Part shown: piece after piece, positions 1 to 11,906 of the stretch
Position numbering within the stretch: the first letter of the stretch is position 1
Layout: each line of letters begins with the position of its first letter
Source: Plasmodium brasilianum
Lineage: Eukaryota; Apicomplexa; Aconoidasida; Haemosporida; Plasmodiidae
Direction of reading: 5' to 3'
Length of the DNA: 64,000 nucleotides
Assembly (NCBI RefSeq): GCF_023973825.1
Contig: NC_090116.1
Coordinates: 372,001-436,000, forward strand
Notes under the pieces: model-generated
The model's database searches: none
Told to the model about the DNA's origin: nothing
The model's input: the letters and a program-made list of their open reading frames with translations, nothing else
Translations under genes and position numbers: made by a program

Positions 1-318
1 TTTTTTATTTACGTATGCACACAGTAACAATTCTGCAAATGTGTTATACAGTTTTATTTATGTGCGATATTTTGCTCTATGCTGTGGTAGTAGTTATAGT
101 TGTAATTGTAGATGTATATGTACTAGTGGGAATAATTTTTTTTTTTTTTTTTTGAAGTCTTCAAAAGAAATCCATTTTCCCCATTTTCCTTTATACTCAT
201 AAAGATCAATTCGTATAAGCTGTTTGGAATATATAATTCATGTTCGTACATTTGAAAATATGTTAATTGTTTCTCTTCTGTGTTTATATTTATTTCCCTT
301 CCACAACTGTATATGTAC

Positions 319-349
<31 letters not shown>

Positions 350-745
350 CAAATACATTCTCATTAAAACTTCTCCTTTATATGCATAACGGCAAAACGG
401 CAAAGCAGTTTGAACATATTAGGGGTACTATTAACATTTTGAAAAATTAACATTTAACTAATTCTTGAATAATATTTATATATATCTGTTTCTGCTCTCC
501 AACATTTCATATGCATTTTTCAAAACATTCTAAAATGGAGTTAATATAATAAACTGTTCCTTTTTCTAATTCAGACATCAGTATGTGCAAATCTGGATGG
601 AGTGTTGTATCTGTCGCGAGGATACTTAATAAGCAGTCTAGTACGTACGTACATATATGCATGTATGTATATACATTTATAGGTACATGTGTACCCCATC
701 AGTTTTACACTCAGAACTGTATTAAAAGAACCATAGGGAGAATTA
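1..745. other. Intergenic AT-rich region downstream of the decarboxylase gene
   Basis: No supported gene. It holds poly-T (about 137-154), a (TA)n tract (about 319-342) and other AT-rich sequence. It lies 3' of the minus-strand decarboxylase gene, so it probably contains that gene's 3' UTR and terminator, but no signal can be pinpointed. Confidence 0.7.
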
Positions 746-3700
746 TTAAAATTCCTTCTTCAAGTCGTCGTCATATTTTCTGTGCTGCTTTACATGCTCA
801 CCTCCATTGGGGTATATATTATTTAGTGACATGTCCATTTCAAATGAGCTACAGTTCATTTCTGAATTGGTGAGGGTACATTCTAAAAAAAAATTTCCTT
901 CTTTATGAATAAATGTATCATCATCTACATTTGTAATAAGATTATTTATATAGCTGTTATTATTTAAAGTGTTTAAGTTACGTATAGTACTTTTATCCTT
1001 CTCTTCTTCCCTCAATAATGCGTTCATTTTAAGCTCATTTTCACTATAAAGAAAATTCTTTCCACAAAAACCTATCTCGTCTTTCACGTGACCCATTAAG
1101 TTACTTATGTTAGCGTCATTCACGCTCCCACTCACTTGGGCAACATCACTAATAGCGTTACTGTTACCCATGTAGATGTTGCTACTGCTTCTAATATTAT
1201 AACTTCCTTCGATATCGTCACCTCCTTCAATATCTTCACCTCCTTCAATATCTTCACCTCCTTCAATATCTTCACCTCCTTCAATATCTTCACCTCCTTC
1301 AATATCTTCACCTCCTTCAATATCTTCACTTCCTTCAATATCGTCACTGCAGCCGATATTACTACCTCTTGCCATATTGTTATTACCATAGTGTCCTTCA
1401 GCAATAGTCCCATCATTTGCGTACACATAGCTATTTGTTTCGTTTAAATTATGCCCCGATATATTACGATAGCTTAAGTTATTATCTTTTTCTACTATTA
1501 TTTCATTTCCTAAAATAATATTTCTTTCTAGGTTGTTCGGGCGAATGAGTCCGTTTGATTTGTACTTCTCTTCATTGCTTTTATTTGCATCCTGGTCAGA
1601 ATGATAACTGTTATTGTAACCGGTGCCTTCGTTTATTATCGGTTTGTTGCTACTGTCGTTGCAGCTATTATGGACGCCATTATGTCCGCTGTTATAGCCG
1701 CTATTAAGGCCGCTATTAAGGCCGTTATTATCACCGCTATTATTACCTCGCTTGATAGGAATTTCTTTTTTATCGCAATATTCATCTGCCACTATGTTAG
1801 GAGTGGTGAACGTTATTCCACCTGCCTTTTCATTGACATTAGCAAAGTTCTGGATGCTAGAATTGCTGTTATTGCCATTGTTAGTACCGCTCAACGTACC
1901 GCTGTTATTACTACTGTTCTTTTCTGGACCCTTAATATCCCCCCCTTTGTTTCCTGTGCCATTTGAGTAGAACAGATTGCTGTTGAGCTCATTTAAATTT
2001 TCCTTCACAATTGCATTTTCCTCAGTCAAGTCTCCATCTTGACGCTTCATATATATGATTTCATTTATTTTCTTGCTTGAATCTGAATAATATACATAAT
2101 CTTTATTACTCTTTTGGTTCATATGACTATTCTTTCTATGATGATTATTCCTTGATTTCCCATCAGACATATGTTTTCGTCCCATTAGTAAAGCATTTTT
2201 TTTTACTTTATTATATATAACAATATTCGATGATTTTAATTTAGGAACATAATCAGACAGACTATTTTCATATTTCCCATCATCACTCCTATTTAATTTG
2301 CTAATTTTTTTTAAAGAATATATATCTGATATGGGACCTATGTTCTTGCTCATATTAGCAGTGACCTCACTTAGGAGGTAGTCACTATCATCTGTTCCCT
2401 TAATATTTCTGTTCTTTCCCTCATCTATTCTGTTTTTTCTCCTCACATTGTTTACATTATTCATACCTCTAATCTCGCTAATGTTACTCATGTAACTTAT
2501 GTTCTTCAAGCTTCTCTCCCTGTTCATTCCATTCACATTCTTATCATAAAAAGTACAGTTGTTATTCCTCTCACCACCTTTTCCATCTTTCTCATTATAA
2601 GCCTTAACATTAGCATCATCGTTATTATTATTCCCCCTATTAAAGACGACTTTGTGCCCATAAATATTTGCTTTGTATGATAACGACATATAATTCCCCT
2701 CATTTCTTTTTTTTTTCCGTTCCAAGCTCCGTTTATTATTATTACTACTACCACTATGACTATGTTTGTCAGTTCCAACGTTATGAGGGTTACTACCACC
2801 ACTATGTTTGTCAGTTCCAACATTATGAGTGTTACTACCACCACTATGTTTGTCAATTCCAACGTTATGAGTGTTACTACCACCACTATGTTTGTCAATT
2901 CCAACGTTATGAGTGTTACTACCACCACTATGTTTGTCAGTTCCAACGTTATGAGTGTTACTACTACCACTATGTTTGTCAGTTCCAACGACATATCTCT
3001 TTCTATCAACATTATGGCTGTTATTACTACTGTCTCTGTTGTAATTACTGCCTCCACCACTGTGTCTGTCGTCATCATCGTCGTTATCTCTGCCATCATG
3101 TTCATGGCATTCATAATTCTTATTACTCTTTTCTGGCGTATCAACCAAATCTATAACTTTCTGATCATGATCATAACTTTCTGAATTTATCAGAATGACA
3201 TTATTATTATTATTATTATTATTTACCTGAATGCCCTTACATTTTCGCCCATTTTCCTTCTTCTTACTTGATAAGACATTATGCTTATCTCTTCTCGTGC
3301 CATTCGGAGTGCCGTGATACTTATCCGTAATCTTCTCTTTCCAGGACGATTTCTGATTACATGTTTTTTTTATAAAAGTTTCTGTTGTTCCTTTCTTAAG
3401 TGGGTTCTTAATAGCATAATGATTAAGATGTAAAACATCATTACCAAATGCATTTTCATCATTTACATCAAAGAATCCCTCCTCTTCCTTCCCGTACAAG
3501 TGATGGCATATATCTTTCCCATTTGCACAGTTGTTAAAATTATCACCATAGATAATGTTTCCAATCTTGCCGCTAACATTGCCAACTCCGCTAGCATTAC
3601 CCGCGTTCTGTGCGGACTTGCTGAAATTTTCATAAATGGAAGTCTGTTTACCCTTCTTGTTATAACTCCTTCTGGCGTGGTTTTGGGTAATCTCATCGCA

Positions 3701-6700
3701 GGTATCACTAACGATCGTATTATTTTCAGTAGAGACGTTTCCGCTACACAGATAAACCTTCTTCATTTTATTCGATTCATTGTCGTATATATATAGGTAA
3801 CAAACACTCTCTAAACTTTTCCTTTTACTTAAGCTCATATGTTTTAATTTTTCATAAGTCTCTTTGTCTATTTTTTGGTAGAGTGAATAGGGATCTGATA
3901 TGACCATATTGTAAAAATACTCTAAAACGAAATTATAAAAACATCGAAAACCAATATTTTCGTCATACCCATGTATTTCTTTAACACTTAAACCAGATAA
4001 ATAATCAACTATTTCTTGACTAACAATTTGTCCAGGTACTAATACAGGAAAACCTGGAGGATATGGTATAATAAAACTAGCAGACACTATCATTTCATTT
4101 TGTCTTATTCTTTCCTTTAAATCAGATAATAATATATACTCAACATAATCTTCTTCATAGGCTAGATAAAAAGCTTTTCTTATATCTCCTTCTTTATTAA
4201 AAATTTTAGGATCAGTATATCTTTTTTTGAATAGAGGATGAAATTCACTAAATTCGGATAAGTCTATATAATTAGAAACTAAATTAAAAACATTTTCATT
4301 AAATTGATTTAAATCTCTTTCATTGAATAAACTTTTTTTTTGATCTAATTCTTGAGATATTAATGATAAACAACTTTTTAAAAATAAACAAGATGATCCA
4401 GTTGTACCTATATTTGTTTGAAATAATACACTATTTATTGAAGTTTTGTTTATTTGAATTCCATATTTGTCCATTAACCACTTTACTTTAAATGTTTCTC
4501 CATCTATTCCTGAGTATCCTGTAAATAACGTTATTCTTGTTGGGTCTAACACAAATTCATCTTCACTTAACCAAGAGCATTCGAAATACTCCAGAAAATT
4601 TTTCAGTCCACTTGAGTAACCATAACTGTTGTTGTACCTTTTGTTATTGCTGTTTTCTAAGAAACTTAAATTTTCGTTTTCGCTATTTTGGCTGTTTTGG
4701 CTGTTTCGGCTGTTTCGGCTGTTTTGGCTGTTTCGGCTGTTTCGGCTCTTTTTGCTGTTTTCGCAATTTTCGCAATTTTCGCTATTTGCACCGCTAAAAT
4801 TACTACCATCGTAAGATACACATGGTGCTTCCCTACAATTTTGATTTTTCTTTTTTTTAATATATCTTTTTATATTTCCTGACTTGCTCACCTTCTGGTA
4901 ATCGGAGTCTTCACTGTATATATTACAACTTGTATAGCTTTCAACGATCTCCGTACTTTTTGCTGCTACTCCGTTTAAAGCACTCCGTGGACTGTTATTA
5001 CTGGACTTGACGTTATTGTTGTTGTTCCCTTGCACGATGTTGTTGCTGTTAGTGTTTGATAACATAACGCTAGTTCCGATATGGATTGATGTTGGGCAGT
5101 TGTTCGTGTGGTAATTGCTCGTGGGGCTTTTCACATGGCAGTTGCGCGCAGGGCTATTCGCACGGTTATTACTCGTAGTACTGTTGTTTGTGTGGTTGCT
5201 ATTTGTGGCTCCATTTGTACCCCTAACACATTCGAACGACGAAGCATTCACACTGTGAACGACGTTCTGCTCACCTGAGAGATAATACTTACCACTGTCG
5301 GATGGATCTACAATTCCTCTTGTGTTGTTATTGGACACACAAGAATAAGTAACGTTCGCACTACACCTAGAATCGGATGAATCATATTCCTTGATGATTT
5401 TTTTTTTTCTTTTCATATAAGAAACAGCACATTGTCTCAAACTATCTGGAATTAAATCCTCTGCATTTAAAATTCGAAAGTACCGAGATATCATTGGATC
5501 TTCACTTAATTCTTTTCTTATTAAAAACGCAGCTTCAGTTTGTTTCTCTACCAAACCATAACCTTCTAACTCCATTTGAGCTCTTCCTGCATCTAACGTT
5601 GCTAGAATTTGATAATTTGGAGAAGTTGACATATGTGTATAGTAAGCTTCTTTAAAAGGAGTATATGCATGAGATTCAAAATTGTCATCACTTATTAATA
5701 TAACACTACCTTGTCTTAATGATGTTAACGATTTATGTATAGACTGTGTAGCATATACTCTTATTTTATACTCAGATGGATTAGGATATAATCTAGTCTT
5801 CAATAACTTATCTGCAGATACTTGGTTTAAACTTTTTACATTTCCGAATTTTTTTAATAACTTCTTATGTACTTTGTAATATATTCTTTTCTGTTCTTTG
5901 CTTCTCATTTTTTCTGCAACAGTCATAGCAGTCCTAAATTTTAAGATGGGGTGAAAACATGCATAGGCAAACCATGCCTCATCAAATAGGAATATTAAAT
6001 CTGGTTTAATAGCCAAGCATTCTTCAATAATTCTCTTCACATTATATACAATTCCATCGAATGTACAATTTGTTAATATTAATAATTTTACTAAATGCAA
6101 TTTATTACTATTTCGATAATCTAATAAACTCTTTTTAATTACATATATAGGAACAGCACCATATATACCATATCTAGATACAGGATATGGATCTAAATAG
6201 CAGGGTAGTGCTTGACTCAACACAAATCCATAGTGATGTGATTTATGACAAGCCCTATCAACTAGTATTATATCACCTGGTTTTACTAAAGCTTGCATAA
6301 CTATCTTATTAGAACTAGATGTACCATTTGTAACAAAAAAACAGTATTTACTACCATATGCACGTGCTGCCATTATCTGTGCTTCTTTTAATGATCCATG
6401 TGGATCTAATAGAGAATCTAATCCACCACACGTTGCACTAGACTCTGCTTTAAATAAATTAACACCATAAAAATCTAACAAAGATTGAATCCATCTACTT
6501 CTTCTTACACTATTTCCTTTACTAATAGCCAATGCGTGGAATACACCAATCGGTCTTTCTGCATATGCTTTTAAAGCATTAAAAAATGGAGTCTTAATTT
6601 TTTTTTTTACCCCATCTAATATAGATTCATGCAAATCACTATGATCATCATGTGTTGTGAAAATACGGATTATTTTATTATTTACTGAATGTAATTTATC

Positions 6701-8218
6701 CAAAGTTATAGATGTACATACACAAAATATGTCAACAGAGCTTCTAATATATGCTATACTTTTAATTAATATAACTAAAATGTTAAAACCCTTTTTCATT
6801 TTTTCTAGTGGTGCAGATACAAGTTGTTCATATCCTATCACAAAATCTCCAATATCAAATTTGTAATTCCTTTTTATATATAAGCTTCTCAAACTTCTTA
6901 CATTACTATTTTCATTTATATTAACATTGTTATTATTTAGGTATTCAGGTAGCATACTATTTCCTATTAGTAGTACATCCTTACTATTCTGTACTGTTGT
7001 CACACCCCCACTATGCATCATACCATTGTGATTTAGCGGGTTTTTCATTACCATCTGTGTATTATTTTGCAAATTACAGTTAAGGAGATATGAACTGTTT
7101 GCACAATTTGCATTCAACATATTATCTTCATTAAATTTATAGTAGTCTCTTTCCTTTACCTTTTCTTCATCAATAGTTAAGTTGTCTACTAATACTACTG
7201 ACAGAATTTGTGGATTAATTAAACAAGCCAGCAATGCTTCTTTAGCATTACTCGCCTCAATTATTTTATATTCCAGTTTCTTATTATTACTTTGATTTGA
7301 TAACCTATTATGCTCATAATGTAATATTTTATTTAACTCACAACCTAAGTCAGAATTGTTATTATTATAATTATAATTATTATTACTATTATTATTATTG
7401 TTATTATTATTTTCATCTCTCCTTCCTGAAACTATTAATGTATAAAAAAAAGGATTCTCCTCAGTTGTCTTTCCAGTAGTTACAGATAAACTTGATAAGG
7501 TTTCCCCTATTTTATTTAAAACCTCTTTATATTTCTTGTCATTAATTAAATTTATAATATCCCTTAGATTATCTGTTGCTTCCTCTCCCCAATATACTTC
7601 TATCTCCTCCAAACAGTATATTATAAAATACACTAATTCTATTTTTAAATTATTTACATATAGCATTAACGCTTCCCACAGTTTTATTCTTAAAGAGCAC
7701 ACATTCGTTGCGTTATTAATGTTTATATACTTCTCTAGCTCCTCTATCTTGTCATATTTGTTTCTTTCCACTTTTCCTTTTTCTCTTCTTTTTTTCCCTC
7801 CATCGTGCAGCTGCGATTGGCTATGGGGTTTACTCCCCTGGTACTGTGTAGAATGTTGGTATTGGGGGAGCGGCTGGTATTTCGGAAGCTCTTTCTCTTG
7901 GTGATACTGCTTGTACGGATGAAGCTTCTTGTACTGATGATGCTGCTTGTGCTGGTTATGCGGATTATACTGATGATACTGCTTGTACTGATGACGATGC
8001 TTGTATTGACTATGAATATGGTTTGATGAACTATTCGGTATTAGTTCATCATTGCCAGCTGCAGTTTCAGCTTCTTCACTCATTGCATTGCTGCTTGTTA
8101 TATAGTCATTTACTGCATTAATGTTTTTTACACTCTTATCAGGATTATTTTCATACAGACTATTAACATGTAATGAATTGGTATCGCCAGAATACATGGA
8201 ATCATTAACAGAATTCAT
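746..8218 (-). CDS. Orn/Lys/Arg decarboxylase (lysine decarboxylase-like), PLP-dependent
   Basis: Single exon, 2,490 residues. This is a fold-type I PLP enzyme of the Orn/Lys/Arg decarboxylase family, which would decarboxylate a basic amino acid (lysine by analogy with the P. falciparum annotation). The major domain spans roughly residues 555-935. It has NGTSSSNK near 630, FDEAW with the cofactor-facing Asp746, and ATQSIHK with the PLP-binding Lys829, equivalent to STHK in bacterial enzymes. The C-terminal domain resumes near 1210 (LDPTRITLFTG) and contains YPPGFPVLVPG near 1390. KEALLACLINPQILSVVLVD near 330 may be a remnant of the bacterial wing domain (inference). Bacterial relatives are about 700-750 residues. 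Here there are a His/Gln/Tyr-rich N-terminus, an insertion of about 270 residues between the two core domains, and a low-complexity tail of about 1,050 residues with tandem repeats. Substrate specificity cannot be read from the sequence. Confidence 0.93.
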   Translation of the reverse strand: MNSVNDSMYSGDTNSLHVNSLYENNPDKSVKNINAVNDYITSSNAMSEEAETAAGNDELIPNSSSNHIHSQYKHRHQYKQYHQYNPHNQHKQHHQYKKLHPYKQYHQEKELPKYQPLPQYQHSTQYQGSKPHSQSQLHDGGKKRREKGKVERNKYDKIEELEKYININNATNVCSLRIKLWEALMLYVNNLKIELVYFIIYCLEEIEVYWGEEATDNLRDIINLINDKKYKEVLNKIGETLSSLSVTTGKTTEENPFFYTLIVSGRRDENNNNNNNNSNNNYNYNNNNSDLGCELNKILHYEHNRLSNQSNNKKLEYKIIEASNAKEALLACLINPQILSVVLVDNLTIDEEKVKERDYYKFNEDNMLNANCANSSYLLNCNLQNNTQMVMKNPLNHNGMMHSGGVTTVQNSKDVLLIGNSMLPEYLNNNNVNINENSNVRSLRSLYIKRNYKFDIGDFVIGYEQLVSAPLEKMKKGFNILVILIKSIAYIRSSVDIFCVCTSITLDKLHSVNNKIIRIFTTHDDHSDLHESILDGVKKKIKTPFFNALKAYAERPIGVFHALAISKGNSVRRSRWIQSLLDFYGVNLFKAESSATCGGLDSLLDPHGSLKEAQIMAARAYGSKYCFFVTNGTSSSNKIVMQALVKPGDIILVDRACHKSHHYGFVLSQALPCYLDPYPVSRYGIYGAVPIYVIKKSLLDYRNSNKLHLVKLLILTNCTFDGIVYNVKRIIEECLAIKPDLIFLFDEAWFAYACFHPILKFRTAMTVAEKMRSKEQKRIYYKVHKKLLKKFGNVKSLNQVSADKLLKTRLYPNPSEYKIRVYATQSIHKSLTSLRQGSVILISDDNFESHAYTPFKEAYYTHMSTSPNYQILATLDAGRAQMELEGYGLVEKQTEAAFLIRKELSEDPMISRYFRILNAEDLIPDSLRQCAVSYMKRKKKIIKEYDSSDSRCSANVTYSCVSNNNTRGIVDPSDSGKYYLSGEQNVVHSVNASSFECVRGTNGATNSNHTNNSTTSNNRANSPARNCHVKSPTSNYHTNNCPTSIHIGTSVMLSNTNSNNIVQGNNNNNVKSSNNSPRSALNGVAAKSTEIVESYTSCNIYSEDSDYQKVSKSGNIKRYIKKKKNQNCREAPCVSYDGSNFSGANSENCENCENSKKSRNSRNSQNSRNSRNSQNSQNSENENLSFLENSNNKRYNNSYGYSSGLKNFLEYFECSWLSEDEFVLDPTRITLFTGYSGIDGETFKVKWLMDKYGIQINKTSINSVLFQTNIGTTGSSCLFLKSCLSLISQELDQKKSLFNERDLNQFNENVFNLVSNYIDLSEFSEFHPLFKKRYTDPKIFNKEGDIRKAFYLAYEEDYVEYILLSDLKERIRQNEMIVSASFIIPYPPGFPVLVPGQIVSQEIVDYLSGLSVKEIHGYDENIGFRCFYNFVLEYFYNMVISDPYSLYQKIDKETYEKLKHMSLSKRKSLESVCYLYIYDNESNKMKKVYLCSGNVSTENNTIVSDTCDEITQNHARRSYNKKGKQTSIYENFSKSAQNAGNASGVGNVSGKIGNIIYGDNFNNCANGKDICHHLYGKEEEGFFDVNDENAFGNDVLHLNHYAIKNPLKKGTTETFIKKTCNQKSSWKEKITDKYHGTPNGTRRDKHNVLSSKKKENGRKCKGIQVNNNNNNNNVILINSESYDHDQKVIDLVDTPEKSNKNYECHEHDGRDNDDDDDRHSGGGSNYNRDSSNNSHNVDRKRYVVGTDKHSGSSNTHNVGTDKHSGGSNTHNVGIDKHSGGSNTHNVGIDKHSGGSNTHNVGTDKHSGGSNPHNVGTDKHSHSGSSNNNKRSLERKKKRNEGNYMSLSYKANIYGHKVVFNRGNNNNDDANVKAYNEKDGKGGERNNNCTFYDKNVNGMNRERSLKNISYMSNISEIRGMNNVNNVRRKNRIDEGKNRNIKGTDDSDYLLSEVTANMSKNIGPISDIYSLKKISKLNRSDDGKYENSLSDYVPKLKSSNIVIYNKVKKNALLMGRKHMSDGKSRNNHHRKNSHMNQKSNKDYVYYSDSSKKINEIIYMKRQDGDLTEENAIVKENLNELNSNLFYSNGTGNKGGDIKGPEKNSSNNSGTLSGTNNGNNSNSSIQNFANVNEKAGGITFTTPNIVADEYCDKKEIPIKRGNNSGDNNGLNSGLNSGYNSGHNGVHNSCNDSSNKPIINEGTGYNNSYHSDQDANKSNEEKYKSNGLIRPNNLERNIILGNEIIVEKDNNLSYRNISGHNLNETNSYVYANDGTIAEGHYGNNNMARGSNIGCSDDIEGSEDIEGGEDIEGGEDIEGGEDIEGGEDIEGGEDIEGGDDIEGSYNIRSSSNIYMGNSNAISDVAQVSGSVNDANISNLMGHVKDEIGFCGKNFLYSENELKMNALLREEEKDKSTIRNLNTLNNNSYINNLITNVDDDTFIHKEGNFFLECTLTNSEMNCSSFEMDMSLNNIYPNGGEHVKQHRKYDDDLKKEF
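1208..1350 (-). repeat. 18-bp coding tandem repeat (GGEDIE) in the decarboxylase tail
   Basis: About eight copies of an 18-bp unit encode the hexapeptide GGEDIE, with GSEDIE and GDDIEG variants at the ends. The unit length is a multiple of three, so all frames stay open on both strands and produce shadow ORFs. Confidence 0.9.
2745..2995 (-). repeat. 42-bp coding tandem repeat (NVGTDKHSGGSNTH) in the decarboxylase tail
   Basis: Five to six copies of a 14-residue unit, NV-G-(T/I)-DKHSGGSNTH, differing by single bases. It lies in the low-complexity tail after the conserved C-terminal domain and is probably variable in copy number between isolates. Confidence 0.9.
4684..4790 (-). repeat. 9-bp Ser-Arg/Gln-Asn coding repeat in the inter-domain insertion
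   Basis: Repeats of NSR/NSQ/NCE-type triplets (SRNSRNSQNS) lie in the insertion between the PLP domain and the C-terminal domain of the decarboxylase. Confidence 0.8.
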
Positions 8219-10103
8219 CTAAGGAAACATAAAAATTCTGCACACATGAGATATGCGAAACGTCAGTTCAAGCATACAAATGGAAAGTGACATAAACATG
8301 TACATAAATAGTCGCTCAAAAGTTGTGTAAAAATGCGAGCATATAACTGCAAATAGCAGCAAATAGCAGCGAATAGCAGCGAATAGCAGCGAATAACAGC
8401 TTTATAAACTTATATCAACTGTATCTTTGAAAACTCGCGATTAGTTGTGAGCAAATATAGATACACTATGTACGTAATAAGTATTGCAAAAAATATGAAC
8501 ACTTAAACGCAGTCACTGTATATACAGGAAAATTTTAGCGTTAAATAAGGTCCTTTATTGGCTCGATTATTACAAAAATGGAGATAAAAATCAAAATGGT
8601 GCTCTTAAATGAACAGTAGTTACTGTTATATCGCTGTCTTATCTATTCTGCAAACAAGAAAACATGCAAACATGTATACGCACATATATAGATGAATATA
8701 AATATGTAAACGTGAGCGTGCGCGTGAGCGTAAGCGTAAACATAAATATATTGGCATAAATACACGTATATGCATACCTATACTTTTGTGTATGCATGTG
8801 CTTTAGACCTTATATTTTTTTTTCCCCCACAAGCACTATTTTTTAATGATTTTTTTTTTTTTAAATTAGTAAGAATTCCACATAAAAATTGATTCCCAAA
8901 TTCATTACTTATGTTCAATTAAGTTATAGGATAAAATTATTAAAAACAGAAAAAAAAAAAAAAAAGAACAAGGCTGCGTTAAATTGAAATTAATAAACAC
9001 ATAATAAATTGTGTTGTATGAAGTGTACTTCGAAAATGCAAGAGGCAAATAAAAAAAAAATATAAAATGTAGAACGAAAAGTATAAAATAACAAATAAAT
9101 ATATAAATAAATAGATAAATATATATATATATATATATGTATACATGTATGATGCGACTGTGGTGAAGACAATGTTGTGCTTTTAATTTATTTCTATTTC
9201 ACAACCACAGAGGACATATTCTTTGTTTCAGTTTAAAATTAGCTTGATTTTTTTTTTTTTTTTTCCAAAACATGAGTGTTATTTTTATGTAAAAACGTAA
9301 GAAAAAATAAGAGGTGTGAAAGTTTTAAAATTTTTATAAAAAATGAAATAAACTTATTTCATGTTTTTAATCAAAAATAAAAATAAAAATAAAATAAAGT
9401 AATATTTTATTAAATTGTTGATAGACTATGTTCCTACTAATAATCATACAATTTTGGCAGTTCCTTTACATACAAAAAAAAAAAAAAAAAAAAGATTGTT
9501 ATTTTTATTAATATATATATATATATACAAACATACATGCGTATTTTTTATGGTCAATATATAAAATGCATATATATATATATATACTTAATTTTTCCCA
9601 ACTTTTTGTTATGAGCGTGTTTTCTTAAATTTCGTGCTCTATAGGCCTTGCATGCTTTGTATTTTAATTACTCAATAATTGGCATTTCGAACATTTAGTT
9701 CTTTTTTTTTTCTTTCTTTATTTTGCTTTTTTTTCTATTTTTTCTTTTTTTCTTTTATTTTATTTCCATACACACCATAAAATAAAATAAAGCCTCCAAA
9801 AATAATTATGTGGAGAAAAAAAGGTGTAAATGAAAACTATCTCTTTCTATTTTATATTTACGTTATGGTTTTTGTTGTTGAAAGGGAATTTTTACTCTGT
9901 AATAAATAAAATAACGTAAAGTAATTAGAAGGTTTACAAAATTATATATACATATATATATATATACATGTAGAGTACAAAAATGTTAAAAATATATGAA
10001 CGATAAATAATAATACGTCATAACGGACATGCAGAACGTAAAAAATGTTTCATAAATCAATGGAATTCGTAAAAAAGTATTCGTTGAAAACTCATAAACG
10101 TTT

Positions 10104-10152
<49 letters not shown>

Positions 10153-11906
10153 CATATGTTTATGTATTACCCATGCATATGCATATTTATACATTAAAAA
10201 CGTTATGTTTAATGATATTTGCAAATTTTGTACACTACACATTACGCGTAAATCAGAAAAATTAAAAGTATGTTATTAATAAGGTTTTTAAATGTGTAAT
10301 TTTAAGTATCATATAAGTATAATATATATATATGTATATATATACATGTACCTACATTCGTATATGTTTTAACTTAATGAAAGTTAAAAATTTTTAAGCT
10401 TGATATTTATTTTTATATGTTAATAAATAGCACGAAAAACTAAATTAATCGCGTGGTTTGGCAAATTTTTTTTTTTTTTTTTTAATTTATTATACTATTA
10501 TTTTGCTTATTTTAGAAAAATACGCACGGATTTTTTTTTAATTCATAATATAGAAATTATGAAGAGCGTTTTTGAATAAGTTTTCATTTTTGTATAACAT
10601 TATGTCCCTAACTTTTCTGGTACATTCCATATAGGTGTATTAAGTACATATGTAGATAAGGAGGGTGTGTACAAATTTAGCAAAAAATATTCAATATAGC
10701 ATATTAGTGTTTTTATTTCCTGCCTAATCTTTTTTAACATTAGTATTTTTTTTTTTTTTTCTTTTTTTTTTTCTTTTAATATAATTATATATGCTCAAAC
10801 TGTATTTCCCCAAATTATATATTTTCAGTTATGAATAAAGATAATGAATAATGAAAAAAAAGAATATTAAATATGTAAATAAAAAAGCTATATTATGTTC
10901 CTCAGAAATTATTATATTTGTGTAAAAATGTACTCTCATATCATTACACGTACATAGATAAGATATATACATTTTGAATGGTTAATATTTTTGCTCCTAT
11001 TTGTCAATAACGTAAACTTTATTACCTTATGGAACTTTACATATATTAAAAATTTGTAAATATTAGAAGTTTTTTAAAAATGCCACGTCACTGAAAAATT
11101 TAAAAACACACCTTAAATTTTGCGAAATTTTATTTATATATAGAAAGAAAAAAAACAAAAAAAATGCTTTTTGTTAAAAAAAGAAAAGGTTTCATTAAAA
11201 ATAAAAAAAAAATAAAAATAAAAAAAGTACTTCACTTTAAGTAAACGTGAAGACCAACGCTAATATCTAATATAAACTTAGTCGAGTAAGGAAAAATTTT
11301 ATAAATAAAAATAGTATAAAATTCATCATTACTTATAAATATTTCTATATATAAGCATACGTAACTGTTTCTTCCCCTGAGTGAATGCATAATATGCTTT
11401 CACCTGAACAAGTCAGGCGAAAATCGGCGCGTTGAAGTAAAATATATCAATTTATAAACTTGTAAAAAAATACCATATGCACAAAAAAAAGAGCGATTTA
11501 ATATAAGAATAAATCTACAAAACAATAAATGACTGCTGCTAAATATGCAAAATGCTTGAATGACTAACATAAATTTAAAGGTTATTTTTTCATTAATATC
11601 ACATATAATAGTTTAAATTCACTGTCAATTATGCACAAAAAATATTTTTTAAAAACATGAGACCACGAACATTATAGTAAAGGTAGAAAATTATTTATTG
11701 CTTACGTTGCATATTCCTCCGTAAGGGCATTTGTTTTTTGAAAATTTTACAGGCTAAAAAGCATTGAAGTGTAATACATTATATATATATATATATATAT
11801 TTACATTTATATGCACTAATATGAATACACACTTATGTACGCATTTCTGTATGTGTACATGTACTTTTATATACACATAAAATAAACATGCGTATACTAA
11901 GCAATA
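8219..11906. other. Divergent intergenic region between the decarboxylase and the LYR-motif gene
   Basis: About 3.7 kb that should hold promoters for both flanking genes. It contains a 10-bp imperfect repeat (agcGAATAGC type, 8347-8400), (TA)n at 9120-9138, 10110-10145 and 11780-11800, and many poly-A/T runs. No ORF here looks real. The only compositionally distinct spot is the GC-rich pocket at 11375-11446, listed separately. Confidence 0.65.
11375..11446 (+). other. GC-rich pocket with stacked hairpins and a good 5' splice site
   Basis: A GC-rich island in very AT-rich DNA, 5' of the LYR-motif gene. The segment 11381-11403 folds back on itself (GTGAA and GCAT pair with ATGC and TTCAC). It is followed by CTGA/TCAG (11404-11416) and CGA/TCG (11418-11426) stems. 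One plus frame reads CIICFHLNKSGENRRVE up to a GTAAAA donor at 11435, and another starts at ATG 11385 (MHNMLSPEQ). It could be a 5' exon or UTR of the downstream gene, or a small structured RNA. Confidence 0.3.

Noticed and set aside
1132..1970. Several ORFs of 70-120 codons opposite or out of frame with the decarboxylase tail
   Set aside because: They are frame shadows of the 18-bp and other in-frame coding repeats; composition is pure repeat and the decarboxylase frame is clearly real.
2533..3184. Overlapping ORFs of 142-203 codons on both strands
   Set aside because: Artefacts of the 42-bp coding repeat, whose period is divisible by three and lacks stops in all frames.
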